A DNA stretch of 64,000 nt, from assembly GCA_030849465.1 (NCBI GenBank), contig JARVLF010000016.1, positions 1,488,001 through 1,552,000 on the forward strand, read 5' to 3'. This stretch comes from Moesziomyces globuligerus. Its lineage: Eukaryota > Basidiomycota > Ustilaginomycetes > Ustilaginales > Ustilaginaceae. The notes beneath the pieces were generated by a model. It saw only the letters and a program-made list of their open reading frames with translations, ran no database searches and was not told the DNA's origin. This document shows, piece by piece, positions 29,006 to 37,981 of this stretch (within the stretch, counting starts at the first letter, position 1; each line of letters starts with the position of its first letter). The position numbers and the translations under genes were made by a program.

Positions 29006-29341
29006 ATGTCGATCATGACCTCCGTCGTAGCCGAGATCCACATCTCGCCCACCAGCTCGGCACCTCTGCCTACGTCTCCACTACCTCTCGAGGGTGGAAC
29101 GCAGCTCACTCCTTCCACCCAGCTCCGCGTCCCACTCGAGGCTTCGGACCAGCACAGCCTCAACACGCTCGCCGACAGCCTCGACTCGACCCGCGCCCAC
29201 CTCAACTCGATCCTCACCACCTGGAAGCTCTGGACAGGCAAAGAAGCCGACGCGCAAAACTCCCACACCACCTCCAACAAAGACGACGACGACAATGACA
29301 ACCTAGACGACCAAGACGACGACAACGACGAAGAGGAATAA
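29006..29341 (+). CDS. Small acidic protein, Gon7-like (KEOPS/EKC subunit candidate)
   Basis: A 111-residue protein starting MSIMTSVVAEIHISPTS. Residues 42-78 form an amphipathic segment, DQHSLNTLADSLDSTRAHLN then ILTTWKLWTGKE, which has the pattern of fungal Gon7 subunits (a leucine-heptad helix, then LT-W). The last 30 residues are almost all Asp, Asn and Glu. Gon7 is a small accessory subunit of the KEOPS complex that makes tRNA t6A and affects telomeres. Small size, one helix and an acidic tail fit, but the match is short, so treat the family as likely, not proven. A 20-base C-run follows the stop. Confidence 0.5.
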   Translation: MSIMTSVVAEIHISPTSSAPLPTSPLPLEGGTQLTPSTQLRVPLEASDQHSLNTLADSLDSTRAHLNSILTTWKLWTGKEADAQNSHTTSNKDDDDNDNLDDQDDDNDEEE

Positions 29342-29345
29342 CCTT

Positions 29346-29365
29346 CCCCCCCCCCCCCCCCCCCC
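29346..29365 (+). repeat. C20 homopolymer
   Basis: Twenty C in a row, four bases after the stop of the Gon7-like gene, in the 3' UTR region shared with the convergent SANT gene. Length could vary between strains and is prone to sequencing error. Confidence 0.85.
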
Positions 29366-29541
29366 ATCCCCCTTCTCCGCCTCATCACGCTACACCTATA
29401 CCCCCTGTCTTGCGCTTGTACTACTAAGATCCTCTCATCTCCAATGCAACTCCACACTCGTTCCACTTCGCTGGACACGTATACATTACATACAAGTACA
29501 TACATCACTGCGCCTGGTGGAGCGGGCGTGGCTACGTCGGC

Positions 29542-31476
29542 TCAGGAAGCGGCAACAGCCGGAGCCGCAGCGGCGGCGGGCTCAGCGCTGGGCTCCGCCT
29601 CGGCGGTCAGCGCGGGATCGAGCGGCGTAGCTTCAGCCTCAGCTACTGGCGCCTCAGCAGCCTCAGCAGTGGCCGCGGGCGTCGTCGTCTCGACGACCTG
29701 GGCGGCGGCACTACCACTGCCATCAGCACTGCCGCTGGCACTGGCCTCGGGCGCGAGCTGGGCGCTCGACGTGCGCTGGTCCTCGCCCTCGTCGTCGATC
29801 TCCTTCTTGGTGCGACGCGTGCGGATGGTGCGGATGATCTTGTCGAGCGTCTCCTGCCAGGCGCCCGTCCAGGCGTCGGGGAGGTATCGCGACTTGATCT
29901 GCTCAAACTGCTGCTGGAGCGTCTCGGCGGGCCACTGCCAGGTCTCGAACGAGAGTTGGTCCCAACGCGCCGACTGCTGCGAGATGGCGTCCTGGAAGTT
30001 GAGGCGCTGGAGGAGGATCAGATCGTCCTCGCCGGGGATCCAGACGCTGTTGTCGAGCTCGGCGCGCGTCGGATGGCGGTTGTTGCCGCGCACGGCGTGC
30101 TGCGAGGCGTCGGCGTCGTCGCCCTCGCCCGTGGTGCCGTAGTCGCGGCGCGGGCTGGTGCCCGAACGGTCGACGCGCGAGCGGATGTTGGAAAAGAGGT
30201 TCGAGTAGACCTTGTAGCTGCGCTTGTTGCCCATCATGGTGGCGATGGCCTTCCACGAGATGACCTCGCCCGGATGCTCCTGCTTGTACTGCTCGAGCGC
30301 GGCGAGCACCGCCTTGTCCTCCTCGCCCGTCCAGGTGGGGCCGTCGGCCATCTCGTCCTTGACCTGCAGCTTGACAAAGCGCGAGAGCACGTCCTGGTTG
30401 AGGCGGCCCAGACGCTTGGCCACCGAAGCGGCGTCCTCGCGCAGCTCGCCCATGCGTCGGCGGATCTCGTGGTCCTCGGCGAGCGTGTAGCGGCCCTGCC
30501 TGCGGAACTGCGACTTGTTGGTGCGCACGTGCAGACGCACGGCGATGTTGGGACGGCCGTCGAGCCGACCGGCGAGGTCCTTCCAGAGCTCGGTGTACAT
30601 CTTTTCCCACCCCTTTTCGCGGTAGTTGTAGAGGAGCTCCTGGAAGTCCTCCTCCGAGAGGCCCTTGACCCTCATGAATTCGGCGATGCCGTTCTTGATG
30701 GTGTCCTGCTCCTCCTTGGTGAAGCGGCCCTTTTTGTACTTGAGGCCGATGGTCCTCTCGAGCTTGGCGAGCATGTCGGACGAGTAGACGCGCTCGACGA
30801 GCAGCTCGCGCGCGGGGAGGCCGCGAAGCTCCTCGAGCGCGGCCTCCTCGGACATCTTGGGGCGGCGGCCGCGACGCTCGCCGTTCTCGCCGGCCTCGCG
30901 CTTGGGCTTCTTGGCGGAAGGTGCCGAGCCGTCCTTCTTGGGACGGCCACGCTTGCGCTTGCCCGGCTGCTCGCCGGTGGCGGTGGCGGCGGCGGTGGCA
31001 TCGGGCGCAGCGGCCGCAGCAGGAGGAGCCGCGGCGGGCGCGGCGGGGGTGGGGAGCTGCGCGGCGTGCTGGTTGGTGGCGTCGGTGGAGGGCACGGCCT
31101 CGGCGACGCCGCCGTCGAGGGAAGGGTCGATGGGGAGACGCGTAGCCGACGCGACGGCGTTGACGGCCTGGGCGGCCGAGGCAGCGGCGACGGTGGCGGC
31201 GTCCTTCTCGGCCTGTTCGCGCTCGCGACGCTCGCGATCCTTGCGCTCCTTCTTCTCGCGCTTGCGGTCCTTGCGAGCGGCTTCTGCTTCGGGACCGGCG
31301 CCGTCGAGGGCCTCGGCGACGGCATCAGCATCTGCGTCATCGATATCAGCCGCGTCGGCGACGGCTGTCTCCTTGTCCTTGTTGGATTTGTCGATTGCTG
31401 CGTCGTTGGTGGCGGCTGCCGCCGTTGCCGGCGCTGGCGCGGCTGCGGGCTGCGAGGAGGGTGTGATGAGAGCCAT
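29542..31476 (-). CDS. Myb/SANT-domain DNA-binding protein, Reb1/TTF1-like
   Basis: A 644-residue nuclear protein. Residues 1-230 are Ala-rich with charged REREQAEK-type helices and basic nuclear-localisation stretches (GKRKRGRPKKDG resembles an AT-hook). The C-terminal half holds a chain of Myb/SANT-like repeats: YKKGRFTKEEQDTI (about 245), GRYTLAEDHEIRRRM (about 328), GPTWTGEEDKAVLAAL (about 375), and SVWIPGEDDLILLQRL (about 477). This arrangement recalls Reb1/TTF1 proteins, which terminate RNA polymerase I transcription, block replication forks in rDNA and bind promoters. The final 60 residues are Ala/Glu/Pro-rich. The specific role is inference. It converges with the Gon7-like gene and is divergent from GRR1. 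Confidence 0.72.
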   Translation of the reverse strand: MALITPSSQPAAAPAPATAAAATNDAAIDKSNKDKETAVADAADIDDADADAVAEALDGAGPEAEAARKDRKREKKERKDRERREREQAEKDAATVAAASAAQAVNAVASATRLPIDPSLDGGVAEAVPSTDATNQHAAQLPTPAAPAAAPPAAAAAPDATAAATATGEQPGKRKRGRPKKDGSAPSAKKPKREAGENGERRGRRPKMSEEAALEELRGLPARELLVERVYSSDMLAKLERTIGLKYKKGRFTKEEQDTIKNGIAEFMRVKGLSEEDFQELLYNYREKGWEKMYTELWKDLAGRLDGRPNIAVRLHVRTNKSQFRRQGRYTLAEDHEIRRRMGELREDAASVAKRLGRLNQDVLSRFVKLQVKDEMADGPTWTGEEDKAVLAALEQYKQEHPGEVISWKAIATMMGNKRSYKVYSNLFSNIRSRVDRSGTSPRRDYGTTGEGDDADASQHAVRGNNRHPTRAELDNSVWIPGEDDLILLQRLNFQDAISQQSARWDQLSFETWQWPAETLQQQFEQIKSRYLPDAWTGAWQETLDKIIRTIRTRRTKKEIDDEGEDQRTSSAQLAPEASASGSADGSGSAAAQVVETTTPAATAEAAEAPVAEAEATPLDPALTAEAEPSAEPAAAAAPAVAAS

Positions 31477-32908
31477 GGCGGATGGAAAGCGATGGCGAAT
31501 GGATGGGTTGCCAGTCGATTGCGGATGAGGACCAGGTCAACGCGAAGGAAGCGCTACGTGACGCGAGGATGCTGGCGCCAAAAATGCGTGCTTGAGGCGC
31601 GAGTGTTGGATGGAGGAGGAGTGCGAGTGCGGGAGAGGGTCGCGTTGTGAGGTCGAGGCAAGAAGGGGGGCAAAGGCGAGAAAAGAGGGGTCGGGCTTAA
31701 ATTGATTCGCGGCGCGGGGCGTTTTTGTGAGATCCGCATGTCTAGCAGCACGGGGTTTCGTGGGAGACTAGCGCTGGTGTGGGATATTTGTCCAAACCGA
31801 AAAGTTTGCATTGCGCGCCAGAGTTTACGCAGATGTAACAATTTGGGCAGAAGAGCAGTGTCTTTCGACGTGTCAGCTGGGCAGCGATCGAACAAGAAAA
31901 AAGGGGGAATGTGCGCGAAGACGAGCCGAGACGAGACGAGGCGCAGCCAAGCACGGACCTCCCGGGTTGCTAGGCGGTTGTTAGGCTGAGTGGGTGGGGC
32001 GTTGCCTGGGCTGCATCCGTACTTTACGGTACTTTAGCTGAGTCGCGAGTGGCTGACTCTGCTGACTGGCAGCAACGCGGACCGTGGCAATTTGGATGCT
32101 TGCATGTTAGCACACGTCAACTGCCGTGGGCGGGTTTCAGAGCGATGCACGTCCGCACGAAAGGTCCGCATGCAGTCGCCCAACAGCGGGAAGCAGGCTC
32201 TCGCTGTGCAGATGAAGCGGAACCCGCCACCTGCTTCTCATCAAGGCCGAGTCCGAGATCAGATGGGCTGACAGTGCTGGTAGAGCTACAGTGTGAGCAG
32301 AAAGAGGGAGAGAGAGAGGGAGGCTGACAAGGCAGAGCGAGCGAGCGGCAAGGGGCGGGGCGGGGCGTAGAGGCGGAATCAGCAGCCAGGGCCGTGCATG
32401 TGAGCCGCCCAAATCGCCTTTCCGCTCGCCAGCGGCCATCCAAGCCTTTGCTTGGCTCGAGAAGCCTTTTGCGAGAAAGCGGGCTGCTGCGTGCCTCGAC
32501 GCGCATTTCCACTCGCCTCGCCTCGCCTCGCCTCGCCCCTCCCTCCACCCGGATCAATCTGCCAACAGCCTGCGATGGTCACTCGATCAATCTCCTCGTC
32601 CATATCTTTCTTCATCGCATCCGCTGCTCCCACATTTTGGCCTCTTTCGCATCGCCTGCAGCGCCGTCATCTCGACATCCTCTTCATGCTCACCCAACGT
32701 CGCATCACGCTTTAGCTCTCCCCACAGCCCCGCCAACCCTGTGCGGCTGCCGCGCTCCTCCACGCTTTCCCTTGTCCATTCGTCAAAAGCATATCAGCAT
32801 CCAAACCGTTGGCATCCGCCTACTCGAGTCACCTTCCATCGCCGCGCTTTCTGCCTCGCAACGCCCACGCCAACTTGCGCAGCTCAACTCTCCACTTGCG
32901 ACGCCATC
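31477..32908. other. Long divergent intergenic region, REB1-like / GRR1
   Basis: About 1.43 kb between starts. It includes an AG-rich tract at 32298-32322, a GCCTC repeat at about 32511-32537, and a C/T-rich leader before GRR1. Several open frames of 90-176 codons are not convincing. No RNA gene recognised. Confidence 0.55.
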
Positions 32909-35368
32909 ATGTCTCGCACCGTAGACTCATCCCCTCGCGGCTCCAACTCGCCTTCGCCCCACCCATACCCGGATCCCAACCGCATGCATACCACCGTCGC
33001 TCCTACCCCCGGCCCTTCCGCTCATCCTCACCTCCTCGATGCTCATCCGCAAGACCGTTCCGACTCTCCCGCCAGCTTCACCCCCCATCATGGCTTCTCC
33101 GCGCCCCGTCCGCCAGCTTCTCCTTCCAGCACCTCGCTCTCCGACGATGGCGCTCCTCAGCAGGACTTTGCCGATCTCGCCTCCATCGACGACGCCGAGT
33201 CTCGCACCAAGCACAACTCACGCCGCACCCTCGAGCGCTCCTTCGATCCCGCCGCCGTCCGCCTCTCCCGCAGAGGCACCTTGATACCCGCCTCCCCCAC
33301 CTCCTCCAACGGCACCTGGATCCTCCAAGACACGCCCCTCAACTCCGCCTCCAACCTCCCGCACGAGATCCTCCTCCACATCTTCAAGTACCTCGTCCTC
33401 TACCCGCCCGACCTCCTCTCCTGCCTCCTCGTCTGCAAGTCCTGGTGCCTCAACGGCGTAGAGCTCCTCTGGCATCGTCCCGCCCTCTACAAGATCTCCT
33501 CCCTCTTCAAACTCGTCGGCGTCATCCGCAAGCCAGAGCAGCTCTTCCCCTACGCCGACTTTGTCCGCAGGCTCAACTTCACCCTCCTCTCCAGCCAGCT
33601 CGAGGACCAGCTCTTCCTCATGATGTCCGCCTGCACCCGCCTCGAGCGCCTCACCCTCGCAGGCTGCTCCAACATCACCGACGCAACCCTCGTCAAGGTC
33701 TTCCAGAACACGCCCCAGCTCGTCGCCATCGACCTCACCGACGTCACCGACATCTCGGACGCCACCCTCCTCACCCTCGCCGCAAACTGCCCAAAGGCCC
33801 AGGGCGTCAACCTCACCGGCTGCAAAAACATCACCTCCAAGGGCGTCGCCGAGCTCGCCCGCGCCTGCCGCCTCCTACGCCGCGTCAAGCTCTGCGGCTG
33901 CGACAACATCGACGACGAGGCGCTCATGGCGCTCACCCAGCACTGCCCCGCCCTCCTCGAGGTCGACCTCATCCACTGCTCCAAGATCTCCGACAGGTCG
34001 ATGCGCGAGGTGTGGATGCGCAGCTTTCAGATGCGCGAGCTCCGCCTCTCGCACTGCACCGAGCTCACCGACAACGCCTTCCCCTCGGCGCGCGGCACCA
34101 CCGGCGTGCCCATGCTCGGCACATCCCACTCGGCTGGTTCGCGCTCCGCCATGGCCATCGCACCGGGCTTCACCGATTCCGCTCCCACCAGCCGCGGTGT
34201 CTCGCCCGGCGCCGACGCGCGCCGCGACGTGGGGCTCACGCGCACGCTGACGGCGCCCTCGATGACGATCGCCGGCGACCTCGCGCAAGGGCGACTGTTC
34301 GACCACCTGCGCATCCTCGACCTCACCAGCTGCCCGTCGATATCCGACGACGCCGTCGAGGGCATCGTGGCCAACGTGCCGAGGCTCAAGAACCTCGCGC
34401 TGACCAAGTGCACGCGCCTCACCGACGAGGCGCTCTACAGCATCGCAAAGCTCGGCAAGAACCTGCACTACCTCCATCTCGGCCACGTGTCCAACATCAC
34501 GGATCGGGCGGTGACGCATCTGGCGCGCAGCTGCACGCGGCTGCGCTACATCGACGTGGCGTGCTGCCCCAACCTCACCGACCTCAGCGTGACCGAGATC
34601 GCCAACAACATGCCCAAGCTGCGCCGGATCGGGCTGGTCAAGGTGATCAACCTCACCGACCAGGCGATCTACGGCCTCGTGGACCGCTACAATTCGCTCG
34701 AGCGCATCCACCTCAGCTACTGCGAAAACGTGTCGGTGCCGGCGATCTTTTGCGTGCTGCAGCGGCTGCAGCGGCTGACGCATCTGAGTCTCACGGGCGT
34801 GCCTGCGTTTCGGCGGCCCGAGCTGCAGGCCATGTGCAGGCTGCCGCCCAAGGACTTTAACGAGCACCAGCGCCAGGCGTTCTGCGTGTACTCGGGCAAG
34901 GGCGTGCACGAGCTGCGGCGCTTCCTGCAGCAGGTATATTCGGACGAGCAGCTCGCCGCCGAGTTTGGCCAGCTCGAGCCGCGTGCGAGGAGTGCGCTCA
35001 CCGGGCTGGGCGCCGAGAACGGCGCGGGCGAGGCGCAGGTGCAGCCGGCAGCGGCGGCGAGGAGGACCATGACGCCGGCGTATCAGATGCTCTACGAGCA
35101 GCAACGCGAGCTCGCGCGGTATGCGAATGCGAGGAGGGCGACCGAGGATGCGGCGCTGCTCAACCGCGCGCGCTCCACCGACGGAGACGATCGGCGCGTG
35201 CTCGTCGATGCGCAGACGCACCGCAATCCGGGCCTGCCGCTCGTGGCCAACGACGATGCGCAGCTCCCGGACCTTGGGTCTGCAGACCAGCACGACGAGC
35301 AAGCAGACGACGACGAGATGGATCGAGACATGCTGCGTGCGCGTCGTCAGGCTCGGTTCGGCAACTGA
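32909..35368 (+). CDS. GRR1: F-box/LRR protein Grr1, SCF ubiquitin-ligase subunit
   Basis: An 819-residue protein starting MSRTVDSSPRGSN. A disordered Pro/Ser-rich N-terminus (1-140) is followed by an F-box at about 149-195 (NLPHEILLHIFKYLV ... LLVCKSWCLNGVELLWHRP), the conserved KLVGVIRKPEQLFPYADFVRRL, and a long run of cysteine-type leucine-rich repeats (about 230-620; e.g. LTLAGCSNITDATLVKV, VNLTGCKNITSKGVAELA, LRLSHCTELTDNAF), interrupted by a Ser/Thr-rich insert at about 395-450. The C-terminal 180 residues are charged. Grr1 targets phosphorylated G1 cyclins and the glucose-sensing regulator Mth1 for ubiquitination by SCF in yeast. Its neighbour SNF4 is also a glucose-signalling gene; adjacency may be chance. 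Confidence 0.93.
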   Translation: MSRTVDSSPRGSNSPSPHPYPDPNRMHTTVAPTPGPSAHPHLLDAHPQDRSDSPASFTPHHGFSAPRPPASPSSTSLSDDGAPQQDFADLASIDDAESRTKHNSRRTLERSFDPAAVRLSRRGTLIPASPTSSNGTWILQDTPLNSASNLPHEILLHIFKYLVLYPPDLLSCLLVCKSWCLNGVELLWHRPALYKISSLFKLVGVIRKPEQLFPYADFVRRLNFTLLSSQLEDQLFLMMSACTRLERLTLAGCSNITDATLVKVFQNTPQLVAIDLTDVTDISDATLLTLAANCPKAQGVNLTGCKNITSKGVAELARACRLLRRVKLCGCDNIDDEALMALTQHCPALLEVDLIHCSKISDRSMREVWMRSFQMRELRLSHCTELTDNAFPSARGTTGVPMLGTSHSAGSRSAMAIAPGFTDSAPTSRGVSPGADARRDVGLTRTLTAPSMTIAGDLAQGRLFDHLRILDLTSCPSISDDAVEGIVANVPRLKNLALTKCTRLTDEALYSIAKLGKNLHYLHLGHVSNITDRAVTHLARSCTRLRYIDVACCPNLTDLSVTEIANNMPKLRRIGLVKVINLTDQAIYGLVDRYNSLERIHLSYCENVSVPAIFCVLQRLQRLTHLSLTGVPAFRRPELQAMCRLPPKDFNEHQRQAFCVYSGKGVHELRRFLQQVYSDEQLAAEFGQLEPRARSALTGLGAENGAGEAQVQPAAAARRTMTPAYQMLYEQQRELARYANARRATEDAALLNRARSTDGDDRRVLVDAQTHRNPGLPLVANDDAQLPDLGSADQHDEQADDDEMDRDMLRARRQARFGN

Positions 35369-35463
35369 ATGCAATTCCAATACCCATGCGCCTTTCACTT
35401 GAGCACACGCACACACAGATCGGGAACAGAGTGGGGATGGATGGATGCATCGAGTTGGGTTGG

Positions 35464-37209
35464 TTAGAGTTGGAGAGGTTCGTGTTCTGGGATGGTTTGG
35501 GTTGCGTCTCTTTGAGCTGGGAGGGGGTCGGATTGGAGGTCGTGGCTACCGTGGCTTGTGCTGCTTGCGACCGAGGTGCCTCTGCTTCTTGGTGCGAGTG
35601 GGGGGGTATTTGGATCTTCGGCGGCGCCGATGACGTAGCGGAGGATATCTGACAAGCAGACGATGCCTACGAGTCTGCCTCTTGATTTCCTGACTGGATC
35701 GCCCTTTTCGAGCCTGTCCTCGAGGGTTTTGGTTGGGTCGTTGAGGAAGTGCTGCTTCTCTTCGGCTTGCCTCTTCTTTTCATCCGCCACCAGATCTTCC
35801 ACATAGCTATCCAACTCGTCCAACGGAGCTGTCCGATCCACCACTTCGCGCAGCGGGATGGGTTCGGGTTCGAGAACAAGCAGGCGGTGCACTCTTCGCT
35901 TGCGAAGCAGCGCAAAGATGGATGCGAGCGAATCGTCGGGTGAGCAAGTCCAGACACCTGGGAAATCGGGCGGTCGACGTTCGAGTGCTTGGCGGATGGT
36001 GAGGTCGAGCGCAGTATACGCGCCCGTGCGCACGAGCGTGATCACATCCACCGTCTCGTACAGATCCACCACCCCACCCTCGTCATCCAAAATCGGCACA
36101 GCGGAGATGCCGCGTTCGGAAAACATATGCACCACATCAAACACGGTCGTATCCAACGTCGCCGTCGCAATCGGCGCGTAGACATCCCCCTCCACCCCCT
36201 GCGAGCTGCCAGCAGAACGAATGGGTTCGGACGTGTTGGAAGCATCCGATTCCCTCCTCGATCCTTCGTCTTCAAGACCTAGAGCAACCGGGTCCGATTT
36301 GACGAGACCCGGTTCGCTGGCGTCCGAGCCACGATGCGAAGCTGCCGCCGAGCCACCCGCGCGCGCTGCGCGGTAGGACTGACAATACGTGCCGATGCCG
36401 AGCTGACGGAGACTGCGCCAGAGCGCGGCGGTCTCTCTGCAGTTCATGGCGATGAACTTGAGCACGCGGTACTGGGTGAGCACGCTGACGACGGTCTCGA
36501 TCCCCGTCTGTTCGTCGTAGTCGAGCAGCGGCAACCGACGTGCATGCGTCTTGATGAGCAGCTGACAGGCATCGAACAGCGGTCGGAGTGGATGCACCGA
36601 GAGTAGCGGGGGCGGGGGCACGTTGAGCGCATGTTCGATGTCGCGGAGCCGTTCGAGGCGGAACTTTTCCACGTCCTGCGCCGCCGAGTCGTAGCTCGAG
36701 TGACGATAGTAGTACTGGATGAGGTGGATGATGTCGTTGACGGTGAGCATGCCGGCGAAGCCGGACATCGGCTCCGCACTCGTGCTCCTGACCGGTTCGG
36801 CCGATGTGGTCGGCGAAACCTCGCGTTCGTGGGTGGCAGCGTGCGGGGGCGGGGTGGGTGTGGTGAGGAGTTCCGGTGGGGTGGATTGCCAGAGCGGAGC
36901 CGAGACGACGCCGGCCTGCCACATGACGTCGAGCGCGGGCTTGACGACGAGCTTGGTGTCGAGCACGATGAGCCGAAAGCTGACGGGGAGCACGTCGTAG
37001 CTGCTGCGGCCGCGCAGAAAGTCGCGGATCGAGCGGAGCGCGAGGAGGTGCTTATCCTTGGGACGGTGGCTGCGTTCGCGATCGCGACGCGTGCGGCCGA
37101 GGGGCGCGGTGGTGAGCCGCGAACTGCTCCCCTGCGATGTCGAGGCACCGGGGATATCGACATGGCTCGAGGAGCTCGCGCTCGCCGCGCGCGGTCGCGG
37201 CACCTCCAT
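35464..37209 (-). CDS. SNF4: AMPK gamma subunit Snf4
   Basis: A 581-residue CBS-domain protein starting MEVPRPRAASASSS; the frame continues upstream but with no conservation. Family signatures: ALRSIRDFLRGRSSYDVLPVSF, DTKLVVKPALDVMWQAGVVSAPLW, GMLTVNDIIHLIQYYYRHSSYD, RLPLLDYDEQTGIETVVSVLTQYRVLKFI, then after an about 50-residue Ser-rich insert the CBS3 sequence FDVVHMFSERGISAVPILDD and YETVDVITL, and CBS4 LRKRRVHRLLVLE with LVGIVCLSDILRYVIG. Four CBS repeats bind adenine nucleotides and control the Snf1 kinase, the energy and glucose-derepression switch. Two inserts (about 190-215, 380-410) and the charged segment KKRQAEEKQHFLND lengthen it beyond the yeast protein (322). It is convergent with GRR1. 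Confidence 0.93.
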   Translation of the reverse strand: MEVPRPRAASASSSSHVDIPGASTSQGSSSRLTTAPLGRTRRDRERSHRPKDKHLLALRSIRDFLRGRSSYDVLPVSFRLIVLDTKLVVKPALDVMWQAGVVSAPLWQSTPPELLTTPTPPPHAATHEREVSPTTSAEPVRSTSAEPMSGFAGMLTVNDIIHLIQYYYRHSSYDSAAQDVEKFRLERLRDIEHALNVPPPPLLSVHPLRPLFDACQLLIKTHARRLPLLDYDEQTGIETVVSVLTQYRVLKFIAMNCRETAALWRSLRQLGIGTYCQSYRAARAGGSAAASHRGSDASEPGLVKSDPVALGLEDEGSRRESDASNTSEPIRSAGSSQGVEGDVYAPIATATLDTTVFDVVHMFSERGISAVPILDDEGGVVDLYETVDVITLVRTGAYTALDLTIRQALERRPPDFPGVWTCSPDDSLASIFALLRKRRVHRLLVLEPEPIPLREVVDRTAPLDELDSYVEDLVADEKKRQAEEKQHFLNDPTKTLEDRLEKGDPVRKSRGRLVGIVCLSDILRYVIGAAEDPNTPPLAPRSRGTSVASSTSHGSHDLQSDPLPAQRDATQTIPEHEPLQL

Positions 37210-37277
37210 CGCGGACGGACACTTGCAGTGGTGAGGATGGAGATCGGACGACCACGTAAGAGGCTCGCTGCACTGGG

Positions 37278-37313
37278 CTGTGGCACGCTGTGGCACGCTG
37301 TGGCACGCTATGG
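37278..37313 (+). repeat. Tandem 10-mer repeat (TGGCACGCTG)
   Basis: About three and a half tandem copies in the SNF4 5' region. Confidence 0.7.
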
Positions 37314-37419
37314 CTGGGTGCAGGATACGTGTGAGGGTATGTGTCTGTGTGCAGCGATCGAGCAAGGAGCGAGAGATTGTGGGCAGGATGGTGTATCAGT
37401 GATGAGTTTGCCAAAGCTG

Positions 37420-37461
37420 GCAGTTTGGCAGTTTGGCAGTTTGGCAGATTGGCAGATTGGC
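37420..37461 (+). repeat. Tandem 8-mer repeat (GCAGTTTG, partly GCAGATTG)
   Basis: About five tandem copies, the last two with one T-to-A change. Confidence 0.7.
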
Positions 37462-37927
37462 CGTGCGTTGTTGGAGCCTCGGCCTCCGCTGCTCGACGCA
37501 GCCGCTGCTGCCGCTAGAATGCTGCTGCTGCCTCTGTCCATCTGCCTCGCTCTGCCTCGCTCGTCGACCTTGCATGAGCAAAGTGCGGAGGCCCCGACTC
37601 CCAAATTTCAAAGTGTGAGACCGGTCTCACTTACAGCTCTGCTTTTAAAAAGCGCCTTTCACAGATTCTGCGGCGCCACGTGCGATGAGGTCACTCGCCA
37701 CAAGCCACTTTGCTAGCCTTTGAGGCCAAGCGACCATCTCGACTCGACGTCTTATCGTCCACCCCGGTCGCAGCGGGGCTCGGCTCGGCTCGGCTGCGGC
37801 GTCGATGCGAATGGATCCCTTTTGCCGAGCCAGCCAACGGGCGCGACAAGGTCTTCTGCAACGCTCAGATGTCCACGTTGCCGCCTTTTGACAGAAGCCT
37901 TGACTCGGCCGCCGCACAGCGCGCGCA

Positions 37928-37933
37928 TATATA
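37928..37933 (+). promoter_or_regulatory. TATA box (TATATA) of the 230-residue gene
   Basis: GCATATATACTT lies 54 bp upstream of the ATG at 37982, in the right place for a Pol II TATA box with a short leader. Confidence 0.5.
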
Positions 37934-37981
37934 CTTGGCTCTTGCAGCCCGCCTCAGCTGGCCTGGCTAGAGCACGGCATC

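Larger units (their letters stand above)
37210..37981. other. Divergent intergenic region, SNF4 / unknown gene, with tandem repeats
   Basis: A 772 bp region holding two short tandem repeats: a ten-base unit TGGCACGCTG at about 37278-37313 and an eight-base unit (GCAGTTTG) at about 37420-37461. A TATATA box lies at its right end. No gene seen. Confidence 0.6.

Noticed and set aside
33875..35416. A 513-codon open frame antisense to GRR1
   Set aside because: Shadow of a leucine-rich-repeat gene; the antisense sequence is repetitive because the LRRs are.
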